A stretch of 64,000 bases of DNA, from contig NZ_CP046172.1 in assembly GCF_011801145.1 (NCBI RefSeq), forward strand, positions 3,410,001 through 3,474,000. Direction: 5' to 3'. The notes below the pieces were generated by a model. It made no database searches and was not told where the DNA came from. It saw only the letters and a program-made list of their open reading frames with translations. Positions 19,329 to 28,092 of this stretch are shown here, one piece after another (position 1 is the first letter of the stretch; each line of letters begins with the position of its first letter). A program made the position numbers and the translations under genes. Source of the stretch: Nocardia arthritidis (lineage in GTDB: Bacteria; Actinomycetota; Actinomycetes; Mycobacteriales; Mycobacteriaceae).

Positions 19329-20194
19329 GCCGACCCGCGCTTTCCCGCTGCGCGGCCCAGGCGCTGGGCGGCCAGCACGACCGCGACGATCACCAGGCCG
19401 GGCAGTGCGGTCAGCCACCATGCGGTCGCCAGGTAGTTCCGGCCGTCGGAGATCAGCGAACCCCATTCGGGCGTCGGCGGTTTGGCGCCGTAGCCGAGGA
19501 AGCTCAGCGCCGATACCGAGAGCACCGCCATACCGAATTCGACGGCGGCCAGGGCGAGCACGGGCTGATACGAATTGGGCAGCACATGCCGGAAAAGCAC
19601 CGCGTACCAGCGCACTCCCGCCGCGTGCGCGGCCTCGACGAACGGCGCTCGACGCACCCGCAACACCTCCGATCGCATCACCCGCGCGAAATTGGCGATC
19701 AGCGAAATACCGACGGCGAGAGCGACTTTCCCGGTACCGAAGCCGAGCGCCGTCACCAGCGCCAGCGACAGCAGCAGCTGCGGAATGGACAGCAGCACGT
19801 CGACGAACCGCATGATGGCGGAATCGATGACGCCGCCGATCGCGCCGGACAGCAACCCCAGGATCGATCCGGCCACCAGCGCGAGCCCGACGGCGGTGAG
19901 CGTCGCGGTGAGCGAAAGCCCCGCCCCGTGCACCATGCGCGTGTAGAGATCGCGCCCGAGATTGTCCGTGCCGAACCAGTGCCGCGCGCTGGGCGCCTGG
20001 AACTTCTCCCGAGGCACACCGACCAGCGGGTCGCCGCTCGCGAAAAACGAAGGGAACAGTGCCCAGCCGACCGCGAGCAGGGCCACGATCCCGGCCAGAA
20101 CGGGACCGGCCTTGGCGCGCGCGGTCTTCCGGCGCAGCGCAGGCCGGCGCAGGCTCGGCAGTGTGACGCGCGGTCGCTCGATCACGTCAACCAT
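19325..20194 (-). CDS. Peptide/nickel-type ABC permease, DppC-like, operon gene 8
   Basis: Inner-membrane permease of 289 residues. After a basic N-terminus it has a membrane segment ([19 protein letters not shown]), the DppC hallmark [20 protein letters not shown] and further helices. The EAA loop is [21 protein letters not shown]. It overlaps gene 7 by eight bases and gene 9 by four, and forms the permease heterodimer with gene 7. Confidence 0.94.
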   Translation of the reverse strand: MVDVIERPRVTLPSLRRPALRRKTARAKAGPVLAGIVALLAVGWALFPSFFASGDPLVGVPREKFQAPSARHWFGTDNLGRDLYTRMVHGAGLSLTATLTAVGLALVAGSILGLLSGAIGGVIDSAIMRFVDVLLSIPQLLLSLALVTALGFGTGKVALAVGISLIANFARVMRSEVLRVRRAPFVEAAHAAGVRWYAVLFRHVLPNSYQPVLALAAVEFGMAVLSVSALSFLGYGAKPPTPEWGSLISDGRNYLATAWWLTALPGLVIVAVVLAAQRLGRAAGKRGSA

Positions 20195-21179
20195 GTGAGC
20201 GCACCTGCTCGGTCGCCGCCGGGAATGCGGCCGCGGCCCTGCGGAATCGGACGCCGATGCGCGGATCCAGCAGCGGATAGGCCAGGTCCACCACGAGATT
20301 CACCGTGACGAACACCGCCGCGGTGAGCAGCACGATGCCCTGCACCACCGGAATGTCCTGGGCGAGTACGGCGGTCTGGGTGAGCCGCCCGACGCCGTAC
20401 CTGGCGAAAACCGTCTCCACCACAACGGATCCCGCGAGCATATTGCCGACGAGCACGCCCGCGATGGTGAGCGCGGGCACGCCGGCCGGACGCAGCACAT
20501 GCCTGCGCTGCACCCATCGCCGCGATCCGCCCTTGGCCAGCGCCACTTCGGTGAACGGTTGCCGCCACGTGGTTTCCAGCCCGGCGGTGAGCACCTGCGC
20601 GATCACCGCGCCGATCGGGATGGCGAGCGTGATCGCGGGCAGTACGGTCGCGGCCAGACCGTGTCCGCCGAATGCGGGCGCGAGGCGCAGCCGGAACGAG
20701 AACACCTGCAGGAGCAGCAGTCCGGTCCAGAAGGTCGGCACCGCGACGCCGAGGGACGGCAGCGCCTTCAGCGCTTCGCGCGGCAACGGCCACCGGATGC
20801 GGTCGGCCAACAGCGCCAGCGCGACACCGCCGACGAGCGCGAAAAGCAATGCCAGCCCGGTCAATTCGAGAGTCGACGGCAGCGCGTCGCCGATGGCGGC
20901 GGATACCGGCTGCCCGGTGGTGATGGAGTGCCCGAGATCGCCGCGCAGCGCGTGGCCGAGCGCGCTCGTGTACTGCTCCCAGAGCGGGCGGTCCAGACCG
21001 TAGCGGGCCTGCAGTTCGGCGATCGCGGCCTTGTCCACCGGGGTGCCCGCCCCGCCGCCCTGCGCGGCGATGGAGATCGGATCCGACGGCAGCAGGTACA
21101 GCACGACGAACGAGACGGTGAACGCCGCCCACAGCACCCAGATCGCCTGCGAGATCCGCAGTGTCACGTATCGCACCAT
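20187..21179 (-). CDS. Peptide/nickel-type ABC permease, DppB-like, operon gene 7
   Basis: Inner-membrane permease of 330 residues with the DppB N-terminus (MVRYVTLRISQAIWVLWAAF, LYLLPSDP), RYGLDRPLWEQY and DLGHSITTGQPV. The EAA loop is ALAKGGSRRWVQRRHVLRPAG. It starts two bases after the stop of the binding-protein gene. It pairs with gene 8. Confidence 0.94.
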   Translation of the reverse strand: MVRYVTLRISQAIWVLWAAFTVSFVVLYLLPSDPISIAAQGGGAGTPVDKAAIAELQARYGLDRPLWEQYTSALGHALRGDLGHSITTGQPVSAAIGDALPSTLELTGLALLFALVGGVALALLADRIRWPLPREALKALPSLGVAVPTFWTGLLLLQVFSFRLRLAPAFGGHGLAATVLPAITLAIPIGAVIAQVLTAGLETTWRQPFTEVALAKGGSRRWVQRRHVLRPAGVPALTIAGVLVGNMLAGSVVVETVFARYGVGRLTQTAVLAQDIPVVQGIVLLTAAVFVTVNLVVDLAYPLLDPRIGVRFRRAAAAFPAATEQVRSHG

Positions 21180-21181
21180 GG

Positions 21182-22798
21182 TCAGCGTCCGCTCAGCCAG
21201 GTGTCGAAGAACTGTAGCCGCGCCGAGGCCTCGAACTTCACGTCCCGCGCGTTCGGGCCCGCGCCGATGGCCTGCGACAGTTCGACGGTCGGGATCCAGA
21301 GCCCGTTGTCGAGGACCTGCCGCTGGGCGGTGTGGATCCGGTCGACGCGTGCGGCCGGATCCACCGTGCCGAGCTGTTCGTCCAGCACATCGTCCAGCGC
21401 CGGAATGCGCTCGCGCGCATTGAGATTGCGATCCAGGCCGAAGGTGGTGCGCAGGATGTCACCGTCGGCCCTTGTCGAGTTGTAGTAGGCGGAGTCGAAG
21501 TCCTGTTTGTTCTCCCGGGCGATGCTCTCCGGCGCCGAAACGAGATCCAGCTTCAGCTCGACACCCACCTGCCGCAGCTGCTGCTGCACCAGTTCGATAA
21601 TCGCCTGATTGCCCGCGAACACCTGGCTGAACAGCACCGAGAACGACAGGCGCACACCGTTTTTGGCGCGAATGCCGTCACCGCCGGGCAGCCAGCCCGC
21701 GCCGTCGAGTATCCGGCGGGTCGCGGCCGGATCATAGGCGAGGACGGCGGACAGATCCTGGTATCCGGGCGTGGTACTGGCCAGAGAACTTGTCGCCGGT
21801 TTGAATTGGGGACCGAGCACGGTATCCACCAGCTGTTTGCGATCGATCGCCGAGAGCAGTGCCTGCCGCACCACCGGATCGCGCAGCGGCCCGCGGGTGA
21901 CATTGGTCTGGAAGCCGAACGGCACACCGGGATTGGCGGTGGTCAGCAAGCGGCCACCCGCGGCCTCCAGCTGCGGGGCGTCCTGCGGCAGCGCGTCGCT
22001 GATCGCGTCCAGCTGTCCGGAGGCGAGGCTGCCGGTGCGCACCCCCGACTCGGGCACCACGGTGAATTCGATCCGGTCCAGGTACGCCTCACCCTGATGC
22101 GCGAAAACCGCCGACCCCCAGTGGTATCCGGCGCGCTTGGCCAGGGTCGCCGAGGCGTCCTGGCGGTATCCGGCATAGGTGAACGGTCCGCTGCCGATAT
22201 TGTCGCCGAGGCAGCGCTGTTCGGCCGGTTTCGCGGTGGTCGCGTCGGCCAGGATGCCCAGCTGCGGGGTCGAACTCGCCTGGAGGAACTGGGCATTCGG
22301 CTTGCTGAAGGACACCCGCGCGGTCAGCCGGTCGACCACCGTCGTGCCCGCGTAGTTGGTGAGGTAGCTGGCGGCGAGCGTCGCCTTCGCCCCGCCGAGC
22401 CGGATGATCGAATCGAAGGTGTTCTTCACCGAATCCGCGGTGAGCGGCGTGCCGTCGCTGAAGGTGACGCCGTCGGCGAGATGGAAGGTGAAGGTTTGGG
22501 CCGAGGGCCCGACCTCCCAGCTGCGGGCCAGCCACGGCCTCAGCTCGCCGGTCTTCGGATCCTGATCGGTCAGCGAATCGACGATTTGCCTTGTCACATA
22601 GATGGTTTGGTTGGTGCCGCTCTGCGCGGGATCCGAGCAGGTCGGCGCCTGTGACAGCCCATAGCGCAGGGTGCCGCCGGGTTTGGGCGGCCCCGCGTCG
22701 GGACCGGGCGCGGCTGGACTGCCGCCGCACCCGGCCAGGGTCGCCGACGTGACGAAAGCGCCTGCGAGAGCGATGATTCGGTGACGGGCACGGATCAC
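21182..22798 (-). CDS. Family 5 extracellular solute-binding lipoprotein, operon gene 6
   Basis: Substrate receptor of the DppBCDF-type importer, 538 residues. Start GTG 22798 overlaps the upstream stop as GTGA. The signal peptide ends in the lipobox TLAGC, so the mature protein is lipid-anchored. Family 5 features follow: GGTLRYGLSQAP, LTDQDPKTGELRPWLARSWE, DGVTFSDGTPLTADSVKNTFD and SIARENKQDFDSAYYN. The family binds peptides, nickel chelates, opines and other ligands, so specificity is open. Confidence 0.94.
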   Translation of the reverse strand: MIRARHRIIALAGAFVTSATLAGCGGSPAAPGPDAGPPKPGGTLRYGLSQAPTCSDPAQSGTNQTIYVTRQIVDSLTDQDPKTGELRPWLARSWEVGPSAQTFTFHLADGVTFSDGTPLTADSVKNTFDSIIRLGGAKATLAASYLTNYAGTTVVDRLTARVSFSKPNAQFLQASSTPQLGILADATTAKPAEQRCLGDNIGSGPFTYAGYRQDASATLAKRAGYHWGSAVFAHQGEAYLDRIEFTVVPESGVRTGSLASGQLDAISDALPQDAPQLEAAGGRLLTTANPGVPFGFQTNVTRGPLRDPVVRQALLSAIDRKQLVDTVLGPQFKPATSSLASTTPGYQDLSAVLAYDPAATRRILDGAGWLPGGDGIRAKNGVRLSFSVLFSQVFAGNQAIIELVQQQLRQVGVELKLDLVSAPESIARENKQDFDSAYYNSTRADGDILRTTFGLDRNLNARERIPALDDVLDEQLGTVDPAARVDRIHTAQRQVLDNGLWIPTVELSQAIGAGPNARDVKFEASARLQFFDTWLSGR

Positions 22799-23862
22799 GA
22801 GACGACTCCGGCCAATTCGGCGCCCGCCAGCGGCCTGCTGGGGATGCGGCGGCGCAGCTCCGGCGCCACCTCGGCCTGGAACAGTTCGAGGCTGCCCCGA
22901 TAGCGGTCCTCGGTGCGGCCGTCGCGCTCGGCGGACAGGTGGATGATTTCGTGGCCGAACCGTTCGTGGTAGCGGCCGACCTTGTCGATCACCTGTTCCG
23001 GACTGCCGACGAGTGCCGAACTGCGCGTGACGAAGTCGTCCAGCGTCTCGAAGACGATCGGCAGCCCGTGTGCGCGCGCCAGCGCCAGTTTCGACTCGAA
23101 GATCGGGCGGTAGACGGCAAGCGCCTCCTGTGAGGTGCGGGCCACGTGGAAGCCCGCGGTGCCCGCACCGACCAGTGCGTCGGCCGGGTTGTGCCCATAG
23201 TGTTCCCACCGCTCCCGGTAGTGGCGCACCAGCTCGGCGTACGGCTCGATCGGATTGGTGACGTTCGCCGAGAACAGCGGATCACCGTGCCGTGCGGCCA
23301 GTTCCACCGAATCCCGGCTCGTGGCGCTGCCGTGCCAGATCCGGATCTTCGGTTGCAGCGGCCGTGGTAATGCCTTGGCCCGCAGCAATTCCGGCCGGAA
23401 CCGCCCCGACCAGGTCACCTCGGCGCTGTCCCACAGTCGCCGGAACAGTTCGTAGCCTTCGCGATTGCGGTCCCACTGGTCCTCGGTGGTGACGTGGTAC
23501 AGCTGGGCCTGCGCCGCGCCGTTGCCCTTGCCGATGATGAGCTCGAGCCGTCCGCCCGCGAGGTTGTCCAGCGTCGAGTAATCCTCGAAGGCGCGCACCG
23601 GATCCAGCAGGCTCAGCGTGGTGACCGCGGTGAACAGGGTGATCCGCGAGGTCACCGCGGCGATATGGGACAGGATCACCGGCGGCGCGGCGGACAGGAA
23701 CGGATCCTCGTGCCGCTCACCGACGGCGAATCCGTCGTAGCCGAATTCCTCTGCCAGCCTTGCCTGTTCGACGACGGCGCGGAGCCTTTCCCTGGTGCCG
23801 GGCAATTCGCCGGTCACCGGATCGGGCACCCGGGTGACGAGGGTGAACAACAGGAACTTCAT
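22795..23862 (-). CDS. LLM-class flavin-dependent oxidoreductase, operon gene 5
   Basis: Luciferase-like monooxygenase of 355 residues: MKFLLFTLVTRVPDP, AEEFGYDGFAVGERHEDPFLSAAPPVILSHIAAVTSRI (seen in segments), TLSLLDPVRAFEDYSTLDNLAGGRLELIIGKGN and a C-terminal FVTRSSALVGSPEQVIDKVGRYHE that closes the barrel. It resembles alkanal monooxygenase-like proteins more than the NtaA/SnaA branch. It sits between the GNAT and the second transporter and overlaps both. Confidence 0.92.
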   Translation of the reverse strand: MKFLLFTLVTRVPDPVTGELPGTRERLRAVVEQARLAEEFGYDGFAVGERHEDPFLSAAPPVILSHIAAVTSRITLFTAVTTLSLLDPVRAFEDYSTLDNLAGGRLELIIGKGNGAAQAQLYHVTTEDQWDRNREGYELFRRLWDSAEVTWSGRFRPELLRAKALPRPLQPKIRIWHGSATSRDSVELAARHGDPLFSANVTNPIEPYAELVRHYRERWEHYGHNPADALVGAGTAGFHVARTSQEALAVYRPIFESKLALARAHGLPIVFETLDDFVTRSSALVGSPEQVIDKVGRYHERFGHEIIHLSAERDGRTEDRYRGSLELFQAEVAPELRRRIPSRPLAGAELAGVVS

Positions 23863-24371
23863 GCGAGGGCCCTTACGGATAACAGCTTTTCGAACGGGTG
23901 CGGGCCGATTTCCTCGGCGGGAACGGACGGGTCGTACAGCGGGGTGTAACCCGCGGCGCGATACAGCGCGACGGCCTCCGGCTGGCGCGGCCCGGTGGTC
24001 AGGTAGATGCGCCGATAGCCGCGCCGCGCGATCTCGGCCTCCAGCCGCTCGAGCACGAAGCGCCCGAGCCCCTGCCTGCGTCGTTCGCGCGCGGTCCAGA
24101 TCCGTTTCAGCTCGGCGGTTTCCGCGTCGTAGCGCTGGAAGGCGCCGCCCGCGACGGCCGTGCCGTCATGAGTGACCACCAGCAGTGCGCCGTGCGGCGG
24201 CGCGAACGCCTCGATGGGGTGCTCCACCAGCGCCGCGTACTGCTCGCCCGCGCTGCGCCCGTAGCGGCTGCTGTACTCCACGGCCAGTTCGGCCAGCAGC
24301 GGCGCGGCGAGCGGATCGTCCTGCGGCACCGTGTGCACCCGCAGGTCGTCTCTCGAAAGTTGTTGAGTCAT
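23859..24371 (-). CDS. GNAT N-acetyltransferase, operon gene 4
   Basis: A 170-residue acetyl-CoA-dependent transferase with motif A KRIWTARERRRQGLGRFVLERLE (Gln-Gly-Leu-Gly pyrophosphate loop) and YLTTGPRQPEAVALYRAAGY as the C-terminal GNAT motif. The ATG shares one base with the upstream stop (TGATG). In Bacillus sulfur-scavenging operons an N-acetyltransferase acts on S-modified cysteines before monooxygenase attack; the same gene combination occurs here, so a similar role is inferred. Confidence 0.9.
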   Translation of the reverse strand: MTQQLSRDDLRVHTVPQDDPLAAPLLAELAVEYSSRYGRSAGEQYAALVEHPIEAFAPPHGALLVVTHDGTAVAGGAFQRYDAETAELKRIWTARERRRQGLGRFVLERLEAEIARRGYRRIYLTTGPRQPEAVALYRAAGYTPLYDPSVPAEEIGPHPFEKLLSVRALA

Positions 24372-25345
24372 CACAGTTTCTTGGGTAGGCCGGGCGGGTT
24401 GATCCTGGACGCGGACAGCGCTTCGCTCTGCAGTCCCCACCGGTCGATGACCTTCTGGTAGAGACCCTGCTGGATGGCGTATTCGATGGCTTTGTGGATC
24501 GGGCCGATCAGTCCGTTGTCCTTCTTGGTGAGCACCGCGATTTCGCCCTGCATCGCATCGCCCGCACCGGAAAAGGTGGCCAGTACCTTGGTCTCCTTGG
24601 AAACCGTCGAGTGATAGATCGCGGCCGGATTCGGGCCGATGTATCCGTCGATCCGCTGCGACGCCAACGCCAGGTAGTAGTCGCTGGTCTGCTTGTAGTA
24701 GGCGATATCGATCGGCGGGAGACCATCCGCGACGTTCTGCTGGTTCCACTTGACCAGCAGCTCCTCCTGATTCGTCCCGGTGCCGACGCCGATTCGCTTG
24801 CCCGCCAGGCTCTTGCGGTCCTTGTAGTCGAGCGTGCTCTGCTTGGGCACCTCCAGCGCGACGGTGTCGTTGCGGTAGGTGGCGAAGTCGTACTTCTCCT
24901 TGCGTTCCTCGGTCACCGTGACGTTGGAGATGAACGCGTCCGACGCGCCGGAATCGATGCCGACGAAGTTCTGCGTCCAATCGGCCACCTGCGGTTGCGG
25001 TTTCAGGCCGAGGATGTCGGCGATCAGCACGGCGAAATCGACCTCGGAGCCGATGACGGTCTTGTCGTCGGTGGCGTAGAAACGCAGCGGCGGCGCGGTG
25101 CCGGACGAACCGGTGATGTTGAGCGTGCCGCGATCCCGGATCGCCTGCGGCACTTCGGCGGCGATCGCATCCACCCGCTGTGCGTGCACCCGTCCCGGCT
25201 GAGCGGCGGACAGGTCGAAGGTGACCGAGCCCGCGGTCTGCGTTTTGGTGTCCGCGTCGGGATCGTTGGCGCAGCCGGCGATCAGCACGGAGATCGCGGC
25301 GGCGACACCGATCAGGGCGGGGAGTTTCATGTGGTACCTGTTCAT
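24371..25345 (-). CDS. Amino-acid ABC transporter substrate-binding lipoprotein (family 3), operon gene 3
   Basis: Receptor for the polar amino-acid importer of genes 1-2, 324 residues. The signal peptide (MKLPALIGVAAAISV) ends in the lipobox LIAGC. Family 3 features include PPLRFYATDDKTVIGSEVDFAVLIADILG, SNVTVTEERKEKYDFATYRND, GKRIGVGTGTNQEELL and a C-terminal YQKVIDRWGLQS. ATG 25345 lies three bases past the ATPase stop; ATG 25330 has a better AGG ribosome site and may be the true start. Confidence 0.93.
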   Translation of the reverse strand: MNRYHMKLPALIGVAAAISVLIAGCANDPDADTKTQTAGSVTFDLSAAQPGRVHAQRVDAIAAEVPQAIRDRGTLNITGSSGTAPPLRFYATDDKTVIGSEVDFAVLIADILGLKPQPQVADWTQNFVGIDSGASDAFISNVTVTEERKEKYDFATYRNDTVALEVPKQSTLDYKDRKSLAGKRIGVGTGTNQEELLVKWNQQNVADGLPPIDIAYYKQTSDYYLALASQRIDGYIGPNPAAIYHSTVSKETKVLATFSGAGDAMQGEIAVLTKKDNGLIGPIHKAIEYAIQQGLYQKVIDRWGLQSEALSASRINPPGLPKKL

Positions 25346-25348
25346 CGA

Positions 25349-26122
25349 TCAGCGGACACGGGACAGAAAGGCCTGGGTGCGTGGATGTTCCGGGCGGTCG
25401 AGCACCGCATCGGGCGGGCCCTGCTCGACGATCGCGCCGTCGTCGAGGAAGACGACCGTGTCGGCGACCTCGCGGGCGAACCCGATCTCGTGGGTGACGA
25501 TCACCAGCGCGGTGCCGTGGTGGGCCAGCCCGCGGATGACCTCCAGCACCTCGCCGACCAGCTCCGGGTCGAGCGCGGAAGTCGGTTCGTCGAAAAGGAT
25601 TACCGGCGGCCGCAGCGCCAGCGCCCTGGCGATGGCCACCCGCTGCTGCTGCCCGCCGGACAGCGTGCGCGGGTAGGCGCCGGCCAATTCGCCGATGCCG
25701 ACCCGATCCAGCAGTTCGCGGGCCTGCGCCTCGACCTCGGCACGCGGCCGTCCCTGCGCGGAAATCGGTGCCAGCGCGACATTTTCGAGCGCGGTGAGAT
25801 GCGGGAAGAGGTTGAACTGCTGGAAGACGAATCCGATCCGGGAGCGCTGCCTACGCACCTCGCGATCGGACAGCGCGTGTAACTTGTTGCCCCGCAGTCG
25901 GTATCCGATCAGTTCGCCGTCGATGCGCACGGTGCCCGCGTCCAGCGGCTCCAGGTGGTTGAGCACTCGCAGGAAGGTGGACTTGCCCGAACCGGACGGC
26001 CCGATCACCGCGACCACCTCACCGGGGCGGACCGTGAGATCGATACCGCGCAGAACCTGGTGTGCCCCATACGATTTGTGGATTCCGCGCACCTCGACCG
26101 CGGGTATCCGCGCGCCGGTCAC
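25349..26122 (-). CDS. Polar amino-acid ABC transporter ATPase (GlnQ-like), operon gene 2
   Basis: A 257-residue nucleotide-binding protein: Walker A GPSGSGKST, Q-loop GFVFQQFNLFPHLT, signature [15 protein letters not shown], Walker [16 protein letters not shown] and the switch His in THEIGFAREVADTVVF. GTG 26122 overlaps the permease stop as GTGA. It is the cytoplasmic motor for the importer with genes 1 and 3. Confidence 0.96.
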   Translation of the reverse strand: MTGARIPAVEVRGIHKSYGAHQVLRGIDLTVRPGEVVAVIGPSGSGKSTFLRVLNHLEPLDAGTVRIDGELIGYRLRGNKLHALSDREVRRQRSRIGFVFQQFNLFPHLTALENVALAPISAQGRPRAEVEAQARELLDRVGIGELAGAYPRTLSGGQQQRVAIARALALRPPVILFDEPTSALDPELVGEVLEVIRGLAHHGTALVIVTHEIGFAREVADTVVFLDDGAIVEQGPPDAVLDRPEHPRTQAFLSRVR

Positions 26123-27099
26123 CGGGTCGCCCCGCGCGGCACGGCCGAAATGGCGGCGATATCCTGGAATTTGCGCCGCAACCGCTGCAGCGGCGTCGGC
26201 GGCGGGGTGCGGTGCGCACCCTTGGCGAAGTGCCGCTCGATGTAGTACTGCGCGATCGACAGCAGCGTGGTGAGCACGATGTACCAGACGGTGGCCACCA
26301 TGAGCAGCGGCACCACCCGCCCGTTGCGCCCGTAGATCACCTGCACCTGGTAGAAGAGTTCGGCGATGGCCATCACCGAGACGATCGAGGTGCCCTTGAA
26401 CAGGCTGATCACCTCGTTCGCGGCATTCGGCAGGACCGAGCGCATGGCCTGCGGCAGCACGATGGTGCGGAATTGGCGCAGGCGCGGAAGACCAAGCGCC
26501 GCAGCGGCTTCCAGCTGGCCCGCGTCGACGGAGAGGAATCCGGCCCGGATGATCTCGGCCGAGTACGCGGCCTGATGCAGCGCCAGCCCGAGCACCGCCG
26601 CGCTGAACCCGCTGATCACCCCGTTCACCTCGAAGCTGAAAAACGAAGGGCCGAACGGGATTCCGACCGAGAGCCGGTGATACAGGTAGGCGATGTTGAA
26701 CCAGAACAGCAACTGCACGATCAGCGGTATCGACCGGAACGCCCAGACGTAGACCCAGGCGATCACCCGCAGCACCGGATTGTCCGAGAGCCGGGCCACC
26801 GCCAACGCGATGCCGAGCAGGAAGCCGAGCACCGTGCCGAGCGCGGTCAGTTCCAGCGTCACCTTCAGCGCCAGCAGCACCGAGCGGGCGGTGAAGTATT
26901 TCGCGAAAGTCGGCCAGTCCCAACCGGGATTGGTGATCAGGCCGTGCGCGAACTGGGCGACCAGCAGCAGCGCGACGGCACTGCCGACCCAGCGCCATGG
27001 ATGCCTGGTGCGCGCGACCGTCGGCGCGTCCGGCCGGTCGGGCGCCTCGGGTCTGCCGTCGGATTCCCCCAATTGCGCGGGGGCGGCGGAGACTGTCAT
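26119..27099 (-). CDS. Polar amino-acid ABC transporter permease (HisM/GlnP-like), operon gene 1
   Basis: A 326-residue membrane protein with membrane helices from WVGSAVALLLVAQF onward; FRSIPLIVQLLFWFNIAYLY and the EAA loop EAAAALGLPRLRQFRTIVLPQA followed by NEVISLFKGTSIVSVMAIAEL identify the family. A ~40-residue Asp/Pro-rich N-terminus precedes helix 1. ATG 27099 has a strong GGAGG six bases upstream, and that site overlaps the P1 helix of the SAM-I riboswitch, which makes this gene the direct target of SAM control. Confidence 0.94.
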   Translation of the reverse strand: MTVSAAPAQLGESDGRPEAPDRPDAPTVARTRHPWRWVGSAVALLLVAQFAHGLITNPGWDWPTFAKYFTARSVLLALKVTLELTALGTVLGFLLGIALAVARLSDNPVLRVIAWVYVWAFRSIPLIVQLLFWFNIAYLYHRLSVGIPFGPSFFSFEVNGVISGFSAAVLGLALHQAAYSAEIIRAGFLSVDAGQLEAAAALGLPRLRQFRTIVLPQAMRSVLPNAANEVISLFKGTSIVSVMAIAELFYQVQVIYGRNGRVVPLLMVATVWYIVLTTLLSIAQYYIERHFAKGAHRTPPPTPLQRLRRKFQDIAAISAVPRGATR

Positions 27100-27108
27100 T
27101 CGGATCCT

Positions 27109-27197
27109 CCATCGTTCCTGGCGGAAGCACCCGCACCCGGTGAGCCGGGGGGTTGCTGCGACGTCGGCGAGCCAGGTCTCTCGATCGCTCTGGATGG
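27109..27197 (-). promoter_or_regulatory. SAM-I (S-box) riboswitch controlling the 14-gene operon
   Basis: Read 5' to 3' on the minus strand, P1 is CCATC (27197-27193) closing with GATGG (27113-27109). Between them are the S-box core elements: AGAG, GAGAGACCTGGCTC (consensus GAGGGAnUGGCCC), GACGTCGCAGCAACC and GGTGCTTCCGCC (consensus GGUGCUAAUUCC). The GGAGG ribosome site (27110-27106) overlaps the 3' strand of P1. SAM binding would stabilise P1 and hide it, so translation of the permease gene should fall when SAM is plentiful. No intrinsic terminator lies between aptamer and ATG. Confidence 0.88.
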
Positions 27198-27402
27198 TGT
27201 TACCGACCCCCCGGTACGGTCGCAGGGTCGAGCCCAATGATGATGCGCGGCAACGCAACCCCCGGACAACGGTAGGAATCACGGTGAATCTGGCCCTTGT
27301 CCGGGCCGCGCGCCTGCCCGATGATGTGGCAGGCTCGGCCACTCTGTGGGCGGCGACGCGCCGTCGGTAATAGCGGTCGGCTACCGCGGGCGGCGGTACG
27401 GT

Positions 27403-28086
27403 GTGACCGTGTTGCGCCGTTGTCTCGCCCTTGCCGCCGTGCTGGCCGCGCCGCTGATCGCGCTGCCCAGCGCCGCCGCGGACCCGGCCGTCGCGCCGGA
27501 CGCACGTCAGGAAGCGGCCGCGCCGGGCGATCTGCTGGCCGCCTACCAGGCGTCCATGGACCGGCTGCGCGCCTTCGGCATGGACCCGTTCATCTATCCC
27601 ACCGCCGCCGCGTTCTGCACCAGCGGCAGCGTGCTCGGCATGTCACCGGCCGTCGGCGTCGCCATGCCGGGCCCGTGGCCGAGGACAACGCTCACCGTGC
27701 CCGGCCTCGACCTTTCCGCGGCCAAGGCGGGCCAAACCCTTTTCACCTTCGTGCCGTACGGCATCGGCCGCGACTCCGCGCAGCCGGAGGGGATGCGGGT
27801 GGCCTGGATCAATCTCGGCAACGGTCGCAGCGGCATCGCCGACATGGGTCCGCTGTCCGATATCTTCCGCGCCATGGTCCCGGCCTCGGTGCCCGCCGCC
27901 GTTCGCCCCGCCGCCGAACGCGCCGTCCGCGACTTCTTCTTCGCGGCCCTGCCCGCGGGCGGCGTTCGAGCGGTCCCGGTCGACACCGGCTCCGGCACCG
28001 TCCTCGCGGCCATGTTCGGCACGGTCGACAACGGCGGCGTGCCGTGCTTCTTCCTGCCGACGATCGGCGTGGTCGCCGTGCCCTGA
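27403..28086 (+). CDS. Secreted protein of unknown function
   Basis: A 227-residue protein starting at GTG 27403 with a Sec signal peptide (MTVLRRCLALAAVLAAPLIAL, cut near SAAADP). The mature part contains YPTAAAFCTSGSVLG, TLFTFVPYGIG, MRVAWINLGNGRSGIADM and a C-terminal GTVDNGGVPCFFLPTIG; the two Cys may pair. Small exported proteins of this form are common in mycobacteria and nocardiae, but I cannot assign a function. It is divergent from the riboswitch operon and ends six bases from the convergent next gene. Confidence 0.8.
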   Translation: MTVLRRCLALAAVLAAPLIALPSAAADPAVAPDARQEAAAPGDLLAAYQASMDRLRAFGMDPFIYPTAAAFCTSGSVLGMSPAVGVAMPGPWPRTTLTVPGLDLSAAKAGQTLFTFVPYGIGRDSAQPEGMRVAWINLGNGRSGIADMGPLSDIFRAMVPASVPAAVRPAAERAVRDFFFAALPAGGVRAVPVDTGSGTVLAAMFGTVDNGGVPCFFLPTIGVVAVP

Positions 28087-28092
28087 CCGTCG

